DNA from: Xanthobacteraceae bacterium
Lineage (GTDB): Bacteria > Pseudomonadota > Alphaproteobacteria > Rhizobiales > Xanthobacteraceae
NCBI GenBank assembly: GCA_024508855.1
Contig: JANINJ010000087.1
Location: 35,325-99,324, forward strand
Length of the DNA: 64,000 bases
Reading direction: 5' to 3'
The notes under the pieces were generated by a model. That model was given only the letters and a program-made list of their open reading frames with translations, did not search any database and had not been told where the DNA came from. Made by a program: the position numbers and the translations under genes. Of this stretch, positions 26,509 to 35,583 are shown piece by piece (positions within the stretch are counted from its first letter, which is position 1; each line of letters begins with the position of its first letter).

Positions 26509-26638
26509 GAGAGAGAACCCTCAGGTATGAGTAGGCTTTTTTACGGTGGGTCGCCGCCGTTCGGACATCCGCTTGCGTATGGTCTGTGGTGCGCATCGCA
26601 GATCGGCCCGCTCGGCAACGATAATGAGGAGTAAAGTA

Positions 26639-27592
26639 TCAGGCAGCCTCGACGGTTTGGAGCAGCCGAAGCGCATTGGTTCGTTCGATCGCAAGAAGAA
26701 CGTCGGAAGGTAGTTCGAGGTTTGCGAGGCCCTTGATGCTGGCGACGGTGGTCGGCTCCGGGGCATACGGGTAGTCGCTGCCGAACAGCACCTGTTCATG
26801 GGAAACAAACCGCAGCAGAGAGCCGAAGATCAGCTTGTTCGCTGACAGGGCGGTGTCGAAATACAGCCGCTTCAGTTCGAACATTACCCCGTCCGGGACC
26901 TTGGCGCGAAACTCAGGGCGCATTTCAAGCCGTGCGATGCGCTCTGCCAGGAACGGAATCGTGCCGCCGGCGTGCGAAAAAATAAACCGGATATTGCGGG
27001 ACTGCGTGAAAGTCCCGTTGATCAACAGGCTGGTGACGGCTTTGGTGGTCTCGAAGGGAAAATCGAGCGTGGCTGCGGGAATTCGAAGACGGTCCGGATG
27101 GCGGTCCGGTGATTCAGCCGGATGAAAGTGTACGATCGCACGACGGCGGTGCAGTTCCTCGAAGATCGGCGCGAACTCGGGCTCGCCGGGATATTTTCCG
27201 TCGTAATTGGTCAGCAGACTGACGCCGTCAGCCTTCAACTCGTCGAATGCGTAGGCAATTTCGCGGAGGCTGCCTTCGACGTCAGGTAATGTGAGGCTTG
27301 CGAACAAGCCGAAGCGGCTTGGATGATCGTCTCGTACCCGTGCACCGTAGTCGTTGCATCCACGAGTCAGTCGTCGTGTTTTTTCGACATCGTCAAACCA
27401 CAGATTGGGCGCGGAAAGCGAGGTGATCGCCTTCTCGATACCGTTGCGATCCATGGCTTCGATCGAGTGCTGCGGCGTCCATACCGGCGTCTTGCCCGAT
27501 ACGAGCAGCGGGCCAATGCGATCATCGCCTATCGCTTGGACATAGATCGGTGGCAAGATGTGGTGATGAATGTCGATGCGATGTGCTGACAT
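26639..27592 (-). CDS. Amidohydrolase-2 family protein
   Basis: 317 residues, COG2159 barrel. Metal ligands are visible in RIDIHHHILP (H-x-H), VHFHPAES, FSHAGGTIPF and FGSDYPYAP. Enzymes of this type hydrolyse lactones or amides, hydrate ring-fission products, or decarboxylate. It is 106 bp downstream of the LigA gene and on the same strand, so it may process the product of the LigAB dioxygenase, as LigI/LigJ-type proteins do in protocatechuate 4,5-cleavage; this is inference. Confidence 0.9.
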   Translation of the reverse strand: MSAHRIDIHHHILPPIYVQAIGDDRIGPLLVSGKTPVWTPQHSIEAMDRNGIEKAITSLSAPNLWFDDVEKTRRLTRGCNDYGARVRDDHPSRFGLFASLTLPDVEGSLREIAYAFDELKADGVSLLTNYDGKYPGEPEFAPIFEELHRRRAIVHFHPAESPDRHPDRLRIPAATLDFPFETTKAVTSLLINGTFTQSRNIRFIFSHAGGTIPFLAERIARLEMRPEFRAKVPDGVMFELKRLYFDTALSANKLIFGSLLRFVSHEQVLFGSDYPYAPEPTTVASIKGLANLELPSDVLLAIERTNALRLLQTVEAA

Positions 27593-27698
27593 GAATGCCG
27601 ATCGTGCGGGTCTTCGACCCTTGGTTATAAGTTAGTGGCCCCCATGCGTCGGCCTTGAATGCCGGCGCAGCAAAACCTGTTTGGTGCGGGCGATCCAA

Positions 27699-28016
27699 CT
27701 ATGTGTTCGGAATATCGCGGCTGTGACCCTGCAACGACGCAACGAGTTTGTTCGATGCTTCAACCGCGCCCTTGCCTGCATCATTGCCCCAGATGAATCG
27801 CGATAGCTGCCCGCCCAGATAAGGATGCATCCCGAGATCGTAGAGCGTGCGGAAGTCGCGCTCTTCGATGGCCTTGCGCTCTTCCGGCATCAATTTGTAA
27901 CGATCGAGCACGGCGGCTTCGTTGCGCTTGAATTCTTCGCGCAGCTTCGGATCCCACTTCATGTCTTGAACCAGATCATGAGCGGCGAGGTTTGGATTGA
28001 ACTTTTCCCAAGCCAT
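27699..28016 (-). CDS. ligA: Extradiol dioxygenase small subunit, LigA-like
   Basis: 105 residues from ATG 28016 with GAGGAAAG in front; a GTG at 28028 overlapping the ligB stop (GTGA) is the alternative. The helical LigA domain is recognisable from DPKLREEFKRNEAAVLDRY, LMPEERKAIEERDF and the LYDLGMHPYL segment. In protocatechuate 4,5-dioxygenase, LigA caps the active site of the catalytic LigB subunit. Its direct coupling to the ligB gene supports that role. Confidence 0.88.
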   Translation of the reverse strand: MAWEKFNPNLAAHDLVQDMKWDPKLREEFKRNEAAVLDRYKLMPEERKAIEERDFRTLYDLGMHPYLGGQLSRFIWGNDAGKGAVEASNKLVASLQGHSRDIPNT

Positions 28017-28024
28017 GGCTTTCC

Positions 28025-28882
28025 TCACTGCTTTGCTTCGAGATCCCAGATCACCCCGCCGACGCCGCAGCGGAAGCTGGGCCAGCCGGTGTATCCGAAC
28101 GATCGTCCTGGCCGCTCGCCGATGGCCGCCATCACTGGAAACCAGGAGAGTAGCTCTGCAGTCCCGCCAATCCCGGCTTCCTCCAACCGCTCAACGGTGA
28201 TTTCCTTCAGGAGCTCTTTGTGGTCCCCCTTCACGCACAGATCAAGAAATGCGCGGTCGAATTCCTCGTCGATCTTGTAATACTTCACGCCGCCGGGCTC
28301 GTGGCTGAGCCCGCCTGACCCGAACAGCGCGACGCGCATATCCTTGGGCAGATCTTTTTCGATAAAGTCTCGCAAGGCCGTTCCGACCTCGTAGCACTTC
28401 TCCGGGCTCGGGAATGGCGGCACCGTACAGTTCTGCAGCACGGGGACCAGCGTGATCTCCGTCCGGTCGAGATCGGTCATCACGACCGGGACCGAGATGT
28501 TGTCGTCGAATTTCAGATTTTCTTCGCGCGACGACATCCGGATGCCGCGACGCGTCATACCCTGGAATAACGCCTTGGCCACGTCCGGATTGCCTTTGGC
28601 GGAGTAATCGCGGCAACCGATCCATTCCTGGAACCATTCATGCGGGCCGCTGTGCTGCGCCGCGGTCCCGATCAGAAAATCGGGGTAGAGCGTGATGCGG
28701 CTGTTGGCGAGGTGATCGTTGGCGAACACGATCAGAACGTCGGGCTGAGCGGCTTTCAGTTCCTGCGTAATGGCAGTGTAGGTGTCTTTGACAACCTTCT
28801 GGGAATCGGCCGGTGCGCGATCAAACAAACCGACGATAGCGGGCGCGTGCGGTGCACCGGCTGCAAATACAATCTGTCCCAT
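28025..28882 (-). CDS. ligB: Class III extradiol ring-cleavage dioxygenase, LigB-like catalytic subunit
   Basis: 285 residues from ATG 28882 with GGAGAG five bases upstream; the longer frame to 28921 has no such signal. Fe(II) ligands of the family are present: H12 (GAPHAP), H57 (NDHLAN) and the Glu in GGTAELLSW near the C-terminus. The acid/base His is in GSGGLSHEPGG. It should open a catechol-type ring next to a hydroxyl with O2. Carboxylated catechols (protocatechuate, gallate) or aminophenols are the usual substrates of LigAB-type enzymes; the sequence does not say which. Confidence 0.92.
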   Translation of the reverse strand: MGQIVFAAGAPHAPAIVGLFDRAPADSQKVVKDTYTAITQELKAAQPDVLIVFANDHLANSRITLYPDFLIGTAAQHSGPHEWFQEWIGCRDYSAKGNPDVAKALFQGMTRRGIRMSSREENLKFDDNISVPVVMTDLDRTEITLVPVLQNCTVPPFPSPEKCYEVGTALRDFIEKDLPKDMRVALFGSGGLSHEPGGVKYYKIDEEFDRAFLDLCVKGDHKELLKEITVERLEEAGIGGTAELLSWFPVMAAIGERPGRSFGYTGWPSFRCGVGGVIWDLEAKQ

Positions 28883-28929
28883 GCGCTCTCCTGCTTGTTC
28901 TCCTGTGGCATTTATATACATTGACCAAG

Positions 28930-28948
28930 ATTATGCAATTAGCATAAT
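28930..28948. promoter_or_regulatory. Palindrome ATTATGC-AATTA-GCATAAT in a divergent promoter
   Basis: Perfect 7-bp arms around AATTA in the 107-bp AT-rich gap between the divergent ligB operon and the second Liv operon. It is well placed to be a shared operator, for example for the GntR protein at 35584-36375. Confidence 0.6.
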
Positions 28949-28989
28949 TATATAAATTATTCTTCCTCCCCGCAAACAAGGTTAGCTGG

Positions 28990-29871
28990 ATGCTGTTGCT
29001 CCAACAAATCATAAATGGAGTGATGCTGGGTAGCAGCTACTCTCTCATCGCCATCGGCTACACGCTTGTGTTTGGCGTCCTGCACTTGATCCATCTGGCC
29101 CACGGTGAAGTCTTTATGGTGGGTGCCTTCGTAGCATTGCAGGTCGTGCTGCTGATGGGCGGCGGGGTCGGCGTTGCCATTCCAGCCGCCGCCGTCGCAT
29201 CGGCTGTCCTCGGCGTGTTGATCTATCTGGCTGCGGTCAAGCCGATCATGGCCCGCAAGGGACATTTCCTTGCGCCGATGATCAGTACCATCGGCGTCGG
29301 GCTGGTGTTGCAGGAACTGGCGACGCGGATGTTCGGCGGCGAGCAGGTCGGCTTTCCGGTGCAGATGGAAAGCCACGTCTGGCATCTCGGCGGGCTCACG
29401 ATCACGTCGGTTCAGGTGGTGATCCTTGCAGTTTCGCTCGGGCTGATGCTGGCGCTGCATCTATTCGTGACATTGACGCGGGTCGGCATGGCGATGCGCG
29501 CTACTGCCGAGAGCATGGTGATCTCCCATACACTGGGTATCCGCAGCGACCGTATCATTATTCTGACCTTCGCCATCGCATCCGCGCTTGCCGGCGTAGC
29601 GGGCGTACTGGTCGGCATGTCCTTCAATTCGATCTCGCCCTACATGGGCGTCGACATGGGCATCAAGGGCCTCGCGGCAATGCTGCTCGGCGGTCTTGGC
29701 AATGTTTACGGCGCGATGATCGGCGGTCTTGTGATCGGCATCGTCGAGGTCATCAGCGTCGGCTATCTCTCATCGTCGTATCGCGATGCGTTTGCATTCT
29801 TCGTCATTATCGCGGTGCTGCTGTTCCGGCCGCGCGGCATCTTCGGCTCCACTGCGCACGTCGAGGGCTGA
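28990..29871 (+). CDS. livH: Branched-chain amino-acid-type ABC permease, LivH (second system)
   Basis: 293 residues, highly hydrophobic. It contains LVFGVLHLIHLAHGEVFMVG at the N-terminus and LAAMLLGGLGNVYGAMIGG near the C-terminus, both LivH hallmarks. It is the first gene of the plus-strand operon running to 35.4 kb. The matching substrate-binding protein is not adjacent; the best candidate is 36559-37725. Confidence 0.93.
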   Translation: MLLLQQIINGVMLGSSYSLIAIGYTLVFGVLHLIHLAHGEVFMVGAFVALQVVLLMGGGVGVAIPAAAVASAVLGVLIYLAAVKPIMARKGHFLAPMISTIGVGLVLQELATRMFGGEQVGFPVQMESHVWHLGGLTITSVQVVILAVSLGLMLALHLFVTLTRVGMAMRATAESMVISHTLGIRSDRIIILTFAIASALAGVAGVLVGMSFNSISPYMGVDMGIKGLAAMLLGGLGNVYGAMIGGLVIGIVEVISVGYLSSSYRDAFAFFVIIAVLLFRPRGIFGSTAHVEG

Positions 29872-29872
29872 G

Positions 29873-30688
29873 ATGCTGGATCCGTATATCGAGTCGATCC
29901 TCATCTTCTCCGGGATCAACGTTATTCTGGCGCTGAGCCTTTATCTGCCCGTCTCGGCCGGTCTGCTATCGCTCGGGCAGGGCGGGTTCATGGCGATTGG
30001 CGCCTACGTGTCGGGCTACATGACGTCGGTGCTCGGCTGGCCATTCGCCGTGGCCCTGATTGCCGGTGGCGTCAGCGCCGGCATCGTCGGCTTGCTGGTT
30101 GGGTTGCCGTCGCTGCGCATCAAAGGCGTCTATCTCATCATCATGACGATGGGTTTCGGCGAGATTGTACGGGTTTTCTTTCTCAATTTCGAACCGACCG
30201 GCGCGGCGTCGGGCATGGGCGGTATTCCCACCGAGACGACACTGCCGATCGTCGTCGGCGTTACGGTATTGGTTCTGCTGATGTGCTTCCAGATCCGCGG
30301 CTCGCGGATCGGGCGTGCACTGGAGGCGGTGCGCGAAGACGAACTTGCGGCCGAAGTGATCGGCATCAATCTGACGCGCATCAAAGTTGCGATATTCGGG
30401 CTGGGAGCGGCAGTTGCCGGCATCGGTGGCGGCCTGTTCGCGCACTACGCGACGTTCATCGATCCCGGACAGTTCGGTTTTCAGCGCTCCGCAGAAATCT
30501 TCATCATGGTGGTGCTGGGCGGAATGGGAAATTTCCTTGGCGCCACGGTTGGCGCATTGGTGGTGACCATTCTGCCGGAGGTGCTTCGTGTCGGTGATAT
30601 GCAGGAATGGCGCATGACGTTCTTCGGCGTTCTGCTGGTCATCATCATGATCGTGCGGCCAATGGGTTTGATTGGAGTGCGCCGATGA
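29873..30688 (+). CDS. livM: Branched-chain amino-acid-type ABC permease, LivM (second system)
   Basis: 271 residues from ATG 29873, one base after the livH stop. The LivM segment VSAGLLSLGQGGFMAIGAYV is near residues 25-44, and VVLGGMGNFLGATVGALVV is near the C-terminus. It overlaps the following ATPase gene by ATGA at 30685-30688. Confidence 0.93.
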   Translation: MLDPYIESILIFSGINVILALSLYLPVSAGLLSLGQGGFMAIGAYVSGYMTSVLGWPFAVALIAGGVSAGIVGLLVGLPSLRIKGVYLIIMTMGFGEIVRVFFLNFEPTGAASGMGGIPTETTLPIVVGVTVLVLLMCFQIRGSRIGRALEAVREDELAAEVIGINLTRIKVAIFGLGAAVAGIGGGLFAHYATFIDPGQFGFQRSAEIFIMVVLGGMGNFLGATVGALVVTILPEVLRVGDMQEWRMTFFGVLLVIIMIVRPMGLIGVRR

Positions 30689-31470
30689 ACGCGGCTGTTT
30701 CACCAGTCCTCGAAGCGCGCGCCTTGTCCAGGCGGTTCGGCGGCTATTTCGCGGTTGCCGAAATGAATCTGACGGTCGACAAGCGCAGCATTCATGCTGT
30801 GATCGGCCCCAATGGTGCCGGCAAGACGACGCTCTTCAATCTGATTACCGGCGTGTTGCCGCCCACTATGGGCGACATATTGGTGGAGGGTACACAGGTT
30901 GCCGGTTCACGCCCGGATCGTATTGCGCGGCTGGGTGTGGTGCGGACGTTCCAGGGCGTTCGGCTCTTCCCTTCAATGAGCGCTCTCGAAAACGTTCTGG
31001 TTGGACGTTTTTGCCGAACCAGAGGCGGATATCTTGCCGCGTTCACACGGATTCCCGGCAAAGCAGGTGTTACCGAAGCGGCGTCGCGACGCCGCGCGGA
31101 AGAATTGCTGGAACGCGTCGGTCTGGCCTCGCGGAGGCACATGCGTGCATCCGAACTGGCGCTTGCGGATCAACGGCGGCTCGAGATCGCCCGGGCGCTG
31201 GCAACGGACCCGCAGTTGCTGTTGCTCGACGAACCGGTGGCGGGAATGAACCCTGTCGAGGTGCAGGAGGCCGGTGAGCTGTTCAAGTCGCTTCGCGATG
31301 AGGGCATCACGATCTTGCTGACCGAGCATCATATGAGCCTGGTGATGGCGATTTCGGACCAGATCACCGTGATGAGCTACGGTCGGAAGATTGCCGAAGG
31401 CACTCCGGAAGTCATCCAGCGCGATCCGCAGGTGCTGGCCGCTTATCTCGGCAGCGAGGCCACGTCATGA
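30685..31470 (+). CDS. livG: Branched-chain amino-acid-type ABC ATPase, LivG (second system)
   Basis: 261 residues. Walker A is GPNGAGKTT, the LivG-type signature is LALADQRRLEIARAL, and Walker B is LLLLDEPVAGMN. The H-loop is TEHHMSLVM. It couples by ATGA to both neighbours. Confidence 0.93.
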   Translation: MNAAVSPVLEARALSRRFGGYFAVAEMNLTVDKRSIHAVIGPNGAGKTTLFNLITGVLPPTMGDILVEGTQVAGSRPDRIARLGVVRTFQGVRLFPSMSALENVLVGRFCRTRGGYLAAFTRIPGKAGVTEAASRRRAEELLERVGLASRRHMRASELALADQRRLEIARALATDPQLLLLDEPVAGMNPVEVQEAGELFKSLRDEGITILLTEHHMSLVMAISDQITVMSYGRKIAEGTPEVIQRDPQVLAAYLGSEATS

Positions 31471-32171
31471 TCCTCGATGTGCGCGATCTTCGCGTCGGCT
31501 ACGGCAAGATCACAGCGGTAGCGCAAGCTTCGATTGAAGTCGCTGAAGGTGAGATCGTTTCGTTGATCGGACCTAACGGTGCGGGCAAAAGCACGTTGCT
31601 GAAGGCGATTGCGGGGCTGCTTCCGGCTCAAGCCGGCACGATCTCCTTCGACGGTGAGCCGATCTCGAATCGTCCGGCCGCCGAAGTCATGCGGCGTGGT
31701 ATTGCGCTGGTGCTCGAGGGACGTTCCACCCTGAAGCACATGACCGTCCATGAAAATCTGGTTCTGGGCGGCTACACCCGCACGGATCACAAGGCCATTG
31801 CCGCCGATATCGAGCGCATGCTCGCCCGGTTTCCGATTCTGCGCCAGCGGCTCAAGCAACGCGCCGGCACATTGTCCGGCGGCGAACAGCAGATGCTGGT
31901 AATTGCGCGCGCGCTGATATCGCGGCCGCGCCTCCTCATGCTCGACGAGCCATCGCTGGGGCTTGCGCCGCTGATCGTCGCGGACATTTTCAAGATCGTT
32001 CATGAATTGAACAGCGAAGAGAAGATGACGATTCTTCTGGTCGAGCAGAACGCCAACCAGGCGCTGCGGCTGGCCCATCGCGCTTACGTGATCGAGAACG
32101 GTGAGATTGTCTTGCAGGGACCCGACCTCGCCAACGATGCGCGGGTGCGGGAAGCTTATCTTGGAATCTGA
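31467..32171 (+). CDS. livF: Branched-chain amino-acid-type ABC ATPase, LivF (second system)
   Basis: 234 residues, the normal LivF length. Walker A is GPNGAGKST, the signature is LSGGEQQMLVIARAL, Walker B is LLMLDEPSLGL, and the C-terminus is REAYLGI. It completes the HMGF set, followed 12 nt later by enzyme genes in the same direction. Confidence 0.94.
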   Translation: MILDVRDLRVGYGKITAVAQASIEVAEGEIVSLIGPNGAGKSTLLKAIAGLLPAQAGTISFDGEPISNRPAAEVMRRGIALVLEGRSTLKHMTVHENLVLGGYTRTDHKAIAADIERMLARFPILRQRLKQRAGTLSGGEQQMLVIARALISRPRLLMLDEPSLGLAPLIVADIFKIVHELNSEEKMTILLVEQNANQALRLAHRAYVIENGEIVLQGPDLANDARVREAYLGI

Positions 32172-32183
32172 AGGAAGCGGAAC

Positions 32184-33023
32184 ATGAGTCAGCAATCACC
32201 GTCCGGCGGATATTCCATCTTTCACGGAACCATGGCGGACATGACGTTTCCGGAAGTCATGCAGGCGGCGGCCGATCGGGCGGTCGTGTTGTGGGGGTTG
32301 GGTGTGATCGAGCAGCATGGCCCGCATTTGCCGCTCGGAACCGATGTCTACATGCCATCGGCGCTGCTGCGCCGCGTCCGAGGGCTGTTGCGTGAAAAGG
32401 GAGTCAACAGTGTGATCATGCCGCCGTTCTATTGGGGCGTGAACCATGTCAGCGGATTGTTTCCAGGCACGTTCGAAGTGCGTCCGCAGATCATGGTCGA
32501 ACTGATGGTCGATCTGATCAAAAGCCTGAAGAAAGACAGCTTCTCGACGCTGTTCTGCGTGTCGGGTCATGGCGACGCGCTGCATAACCGCACCATTCTC
32601 GACGGTGTGCGCCGCGGCGCGGACGAGTCGGGCATCAATGCCTATTTCGTTGGCGCTCCCAGCTTCTTCCAGCGGCTTGGCATCGAAGCGGCCGATCCGA
32701 ATGTGCTGCCGACTGCTACTGAAGTCGAGCGCAAGAGCAGGTACTTCGATGTTCACGCCGGAACCTTCGAAACCTCCTCGATGTGGGCGGTCTATCCCGA
32801 GCTGGTACACACGCAGATTTTGCCGACGCTCAAGTCAACCGACTTCGAACTGGATGATCTGATGGAATGGCGCAAAGGTCGCGAGCACGCGAAGCGCAAG
32901 ACGCCGCTTGGCTATCTTGGCGACCCGGCGTCATCCGATCCGGAACTGGGGGCGCGAATGATGGCCGAGCAGGCGGAGATTGTGGCCGACGCCATCGCTG
33001 CCAAAGTGAAGGCCGCGGCATGA
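32184..33023 (+). CDS. Creatininase-family amidohydrolase
   Basis: 279 residues. The metal-site signature is GVIEQHGPHLPLGTD (Glu, His and Asp ligands), with a second site in CVSGHGDALHN, where creatininase has a GHGGN-type motif. The family opens cyclic amides (creatinine, and related lactams in riboflavin/F420 or mycofactocin biosynthesis). GGAAGCGGAA precedes ATG 32184. It overlaps the next gene by ATGA. Being downstream of an importer and upstream of two further hydrolases, it probably hydrolyses an imported lactam or amide. Confidence 0.9.
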   Translation: MSQQSPSGGYSIFHGTMADMTFPEVMQAAADRAVVLWGLGVIEQHGPHLPLGTDVYMPSALLRRVRGLLREKGVNSVIMPPFYWGVNHVSGLFPGTFEVRPQIMVELMVDLIKSLKKDSFSTLFCVSGHGDALHNRTILDGVRRGADESGINAYFVGAPSFFQRLGIEAADPNVLPTATEVERKSRYFDVHAGTFETSSMWAVYPELVHTQILPTLKSTDFELDDLMEWRKGREHAKRKTPLGYLGDPASSDPELGARMMAEQAEIVADAIAAKVKAAA

Positions 33024-34744
33024 GCGCCGTGGCAGCAGACCAGATCCTGCATAATGGCCGTATCTACACGGTCGATGCGAGAGACAGCGTGGTCGAGGCA
33101 TTGGCGATCCGGAATGGCGAAATTCTGGCTACCGGAACGTCGCAGGAGATTTTTGCACTGGCGGGGCCCGCCACGCGCAAGATCGATCTCGCTGGCCGCG
33201 CGGTGCTGCCCGGATTCGTCGACGGCCATCCGCATATGGATGATGTCGGGCTCGGCATGGTATTGCCGTCGTTCAACAATCCGAAATCGATCGACGAAGT
33301 TCTCGATGTCGTTCGCCGTGAAGTGGCCAGACGCAAGCCCGGCGAGTGGATTGTGTTCAATGCGCTGGTGACCGAGCCGGACGCTTTCGCCTATCCGGCC
33401 GTGTTCGGCGCCAGCGGTTGGCCGACGCGGCACGACCTCGATAAGGTCTCGCCCGATAATCCGATTTATATTCAGCCACAGTTGATGCTGGCGCCGGGTG
33501 TCGCGATCGCCAACTCGGCCGCTTTGCGAATCGCCGGTCTGGATCGCAACGTCGCTGCGCCGGATGGTGTGGTGATTGGCAAGGATGACGCGGGCGAACT
33601 GACAGGAGTATTTCTCGACTACAATTTCCCGAAGGTCATGCCGGATACGTTCGGCGGGTTTCATGCCGGGCGCGCTTTTTTCCCGATGATCCCCGCTGTC
33701 TCGGCCGACATGGTCTATCGCGGGATCGAGACGGCGATGCAGGCGTTCAATCGTGCGGGCATCACCACCATTTACGAGGGGCACGGTCTGCCGAAGGGCC
33801 CGCAGCGGGTCTATCTCGATCTCTGGTCGCGCAAGGCGCTCACGGTCCGCACGTATTTCGTCATCTCGTATCCGGTGGCGATCTACAACGACCCCGAAGC
33901 GCGCGACAAGCTGATTGCCGAAACCGCACTTTACGCGAGCGGAGAGGGCTTCGGCGACGATCTGCTGAAATTCGGCGGACTCGGATTTTCCTTCGATAGC
34001 GCCACTGCCATCGGTGCGTCGCTGATGCGTGAACCCTATATGGGCGCACAGGGGCGGCCATGGATCGGAATTCAGCTCACCGCCGACGAGAACTTCCGCG
34101 ACATCCTGTTTCGCGCCGCGCGAGCTGGGTTGCGGCTGCAGGTGCAGTGCGCTGGCGGCGGCGCGATCGACAAGGTGCTCGGCATTTTCGCCGAGATCGA
34201 TCGCGAGATGTCGATCCGCGACAAGCGCTTCGTCATCGAGCATTGCCAGTTTCCCAGCGCCGAAAACATGAAGCTCTGTCGCGAGCTGGGCGTCATCCCG
34301 ACCAGCACGACCAACTTTCTTTGGAATTACGGATCGGTATATCTGCGCAGCTTCGGACAGAAGATGGCGGCCGATGCCATCCCGTTCCGCAACTGGCTCG
34401 ACGCCGGTGTTCCGGTAGCGCAATCCACCGATGGCCGGCCTTACGATCCTATCTTTTCGTTCTGGCAGATGCTGGCGCGCCGTGACGGCGTGACGGGCCA
34501 CGCATTTGGCTTGCCGGGGCAAAAGCTGACGCGCGCGGAAGCGTTGCGGCTCTACACCTATAATCCAGCGCGGGCTGCATTCTGGGAGCATCGCATCGGG
34601 TCGCTGGAGCCGGGCAAGCTGGCCGATCTCGTCGTGCTGTCCGACGACATCATGACCATCGATGAAGAGCGGATTCGAGACGCAAAAGTGCTGGCGACGC
34701 TGCTCGGCGGAAAGCCGGTTCACGATAGCGGACTGTTCAACTGA
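33020..34744 (+). CDS. YtcJ-family metal-dependent amidohydrolase
   Basis: 574 residues of the COG1574/Amidohydro_3 group (N-substituted formamide deformylase-like). The N-terminal small beta domain leads to the metal motif LPGFVDGHPHMDD. Later barrel elements are IYEGHG, IEHCQFPSAENM and the Asp in QSTDGRPYDP. The C-terminal GSLEPGKLADLVVLSDD strand pair closes the beta domain. It likely cleaves an amide C-N bond. It is a close paralogue of the protein at 40117-41835: both end LLGGKPVHDSGLF and share many identical blocks. Starts inside the creatininase stop (ATGA). Confidence 0.92.
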   Translation: MSAVAADQILHNGRIYTVDARDSVVEALAIRNGEILATGTSQEIFALAGPATRKIDLAGRAVLPGFVDGHPHMDDVGLGMVLPSFNNPKSIDEVLDVVRREVARRKPGEWIVFNALVTEPDAFAYPAVFGASGWPTRHDLDKVSPDNPIYIQPQLMLAPGVAIANSAALRIAGLDRNVAAPDGVVIGKDDAGELTGVFLDYNFPKVMPDTFGGFHAGRAFFPMIPAVSADMVYRGIETAMQAFNRAGITTIYEGHGLPKGPQRVYLDLWSRKALTVRTYFVISYPVAIYNDPEARDKLIAETALYASGEGFGDDLLKFGGLGFSFDSATAIGASLMREPYMGAQGRPWIGIQLTADENFRDILFRAARAGLRLQVQCAGGGAIDKVLGIFAEIDREMSIRDKRFVIEHCQFPSAENMKLCRELGVIPTSTTNFLWNYGSVYLRSFGQKMAADAIPFRNWLDAGVPVAQSTDGRPYDPIFSFWQMLARRDGVTGHAFGLPGQKLTRAEALRLYTYNPARAAFWEHRIGSLEPGKLADLVVLSDDIMTIDEERIRDAKVLATLLGGKPVHDSGLFN

Positions 34745-34777
34745 GGGCGAAGGCCCGAACCAAAACCTGGAGTGGCG

Positions 34778-35410
34778 ATGCCATCAAACCTTTTGGATAC
34801 CGTTGAGAAACGGCTCAAGTCAGCGCATTCGGCGGTCCTCGTGATCGACATGCAGAACGACTTCTGTGCCGAGGCCGGTTATGTAGAGAAAGTCGTCGGC
34901 AAGGATGTCAGTGCTTGCCGCGCGGTCGTACCGGAGGTGATGGCACTCGTCGAGGCAGCGCGCGCGCAAGGCGTGCCGGTCTACTGGATCAAGGCCAACT
35001 ATGACCCGGACCGCTTGCCCGAAGGCATGCGAGTCAAGCAGCAGGAGAAATCCAGTGTTGTGTGTTGCGGAACCGGAAGCTGGGGCGGCGAGTTTTACGG
35101 CGTTTCGTCGGCGCCCGGCGAAGCGGTGATCGAAAAGAGCAGCTACAGCGCGTTCGCCGGTACCGAGGTTGAACGGCAGCTCCGCGAGCGAGGTATCCGG
35201 ACCATCGTATTTGCCGGCGTGCAGACCAATGTCTGCGTCGAGAGCAGTCTGCGCGACGCCGTTTGCAAGGGATTCTATGCCGTGCTGGCGAGCGACTGCG
35301 TCGCGTCGCATACCCCGCCGCTACATGAGGCAACGCTCAAGAACGTCCAGTTCCTCTTTGGCGATGTGATGGATCGGCAGGCGATCGCGGCGATCTGGTC
35401 GGCGGCCTGA
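34778..35410 (+). CDS. Isochorismatase-family cysteine hydrolase
   Basis: 210 residues. The catalytic triad of the family is visible: D24 (VIDMQNDFC), K120 (VIEKSSYSAF) and C153 (GVQTNVCVES). Such enzymes hydrolyse N-carbamoyl, nicotinamide-like or biuret-type amides through a Cys thioester. It is 33 nt after the YtcJ gene and the last enzyme of this operon. Together with the creatininase-like and YtcJ proteins it suggests sequential hydrolysis of an N-rich cyclic compound. ATG 34778 is preceded by CTGGAG; a GTG two codons earlier is possible. Confidence 0.93.
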   Translation: MPSNLLDTVEKRLKSAHSAVLVIDMQNDFCAEAGYVEKVVGKDVSACRAVVPEVMALVEAARAQGVPVYWIKANYDPDRLPEGMRVKQQEKSSVVCCGTGSWGGEFYGVSSAPGEAVIEKSSYSAFAGTEVERQLRERGIRTIVFAGVQTNVCVESSLRDAVCKGFYAVLASDCVASHTPPLHEATLKNVQFLFGDVMDRQAIAAIWSAA

Positions 35411-35583
35411 GGCGATGCCGGCGTCGGGCGCTGACGGTAACCCGCTCGCTGGCGGAGGCGTGCGGCTTCGGCTTGACCGCTTGTTAATTGGCTGAATTTG
35501 CACGCGACAAGCCCGGGAGGCTGCTATATCGTTATGCACATTGGTGTTTTGACGCAGAGACAGCACGCCCTATAGATGACGCC

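Noticed and set aside
32912..34723. 603-codon open frame on the minus strand
   Set aside because: Antisense to the YtcJ amidohydrolase at 33020-34744, with no recognisable domain.
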